Shown one piece after another: positions 62,634 through 64,000 of a DNA stretch of 64,000 nucleotides. Below the pieces are notes generated by a model. It was given only the letters and a program-made list of their open reading frames with translations. It made no database searches and had not been told where the DNA came from. The position numbers were made by a program, and so were the translations under genes. This stretch comes from Variovorax boronicumulans. Lineage in GTDB: Bacteria; Pseudomonadota; Gammaproteobacteria; Burkholderiales; Burkholderiaceae_C. How positions within the stretch are numbered: the first letter of the stretch is position 1; the number at the start of each line of letters is the position of its first letter. The DNA lies in the NCBI RefSeq assembly GCF_007677875.1, contig NZ_VEDO01000001.1, positions 248,001 to 312,000 on the forward strand, read 5' to 3'.

Positions 62634-62809
62634 CGCGGTCGGAGAAGGGGGCGGCGGTCGAGCGTGGAGTGTCTGCGGCAAGCGGCCGCGCGCTTGTCTC
62701 CTAGGGCGCAGGGCCGGCGGCGTTCCGTCGCTTCCGACGATGCCAGGGCCGGATTCTGCTGCCTAAACTGCGCCGCCATCCGCTCCGCCGCCGGGTGCCA
62801 CCAAGGTGA

Positions 62810-64000
<1,191 letters not shown>

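Overview
The window is very G+C-rich, densely coded chromosomal DNA of a betaproteobacterium, most likely family Comamonadaceae (order Burkholderiales; Variovorax/Hydrogenophaga/Acidovorax-like). The reasons are a spoT-rpoZ-gmk block, many Bug/Tct-type solute-binding proteins, a DUF2868 + DUF3482-GTPase pair, two tandem tRNA-Arg(ACG) genes and a dispersed GGGCCGCC..CTCCCC palindromic repeat. No insertion sequence, prophage, CRISPR array or integrase is visible. The only clearly atypical DNA is an A+T-rich stretch around 47.5-47.7 kb. Family assignments were made by reading the proteins; no database search was run.

1-10.5 kb: a catabolic island built on two divergent units. On the minus strand lie a protein resembling 6-hydroxynicotinate reductase (Cys cluster), a UPF0280 protein, an AA_synth (DUF1185) protein and a complete Liv-type ABC importer with fused LivH-LivM permease. 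On the plus strand lie a ferredoxin-NADP reductase, a TetR regulator and an amidohydrolase very like the enamidase of anaerobic nicotinate fermentation. Together they suggest uptake, reductive dearomatisation and hydrolytic ring opening of an N-heterocyclic acid.

10.5-25.4 kb: mostly housekeeping. Two tRNA-Arg genes with terminators, greB overlapping spoT tail to tail, rpoZ, gmk, a 2Fe-2S ferredoxin, a GNAT acetyltransferase, a PhoX-family protein, the DUF2868/GTPase pair, DUF808, YaeR-like VOC protein, a MocR-type regulator, LrgA/LrgB and a DUF2970 peptide.

25.4-34 kb: an orphan ModA behind a ModE-like palindrome, then an aldarate (galactarate/talarate) operon: Bug binding protein, enolase-family talarate/galactarate dehydratase, GarD-type dehydratase, HpaI-type aldolase, GarR and a lactonase. 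A divergent LacI regulator and two copies of a 20-bp operator control it. 34-36.3 kb holds pgm and a general-stress FMN-binding protein.

36.3-47 kb: a TctCBA transporter plus Ldh2-type dehydrogenase, divergent from an acyl-CoA cluster (CaiB-type CoA transferase, CoA ligase, acyl-CoA dehydrogenase, two enoyl-CoA hydratases, a dienoyl-CoA-reductase-like SDR). A FadR-type palindrome sits between the two units.

47-60 kb: the most unusual part, a nine-gene co-directional exopolysaccharide locus behind an A+T-rich promoter. It encodes a processive GT2 synthase, a membrane-anchored bactofilin-like protein, two large paralogous deacetylase-like proteins with unusual active-site motifs, UDP-GlcNAc 2-epimerase, a YaiO-like outer-membrane barrel, an inner-membrane protein and two paralogous six-hairpin-glycosidase-like lipoproteins. 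It looks like a complete synthase-dependent secretion machine, probably for an N-acetylmannosamine-containing polymer. A MalT/AlkS-type LuxR regulator follows convergently, then a nitronate monooxygenase and the start of tesB at the window edge.
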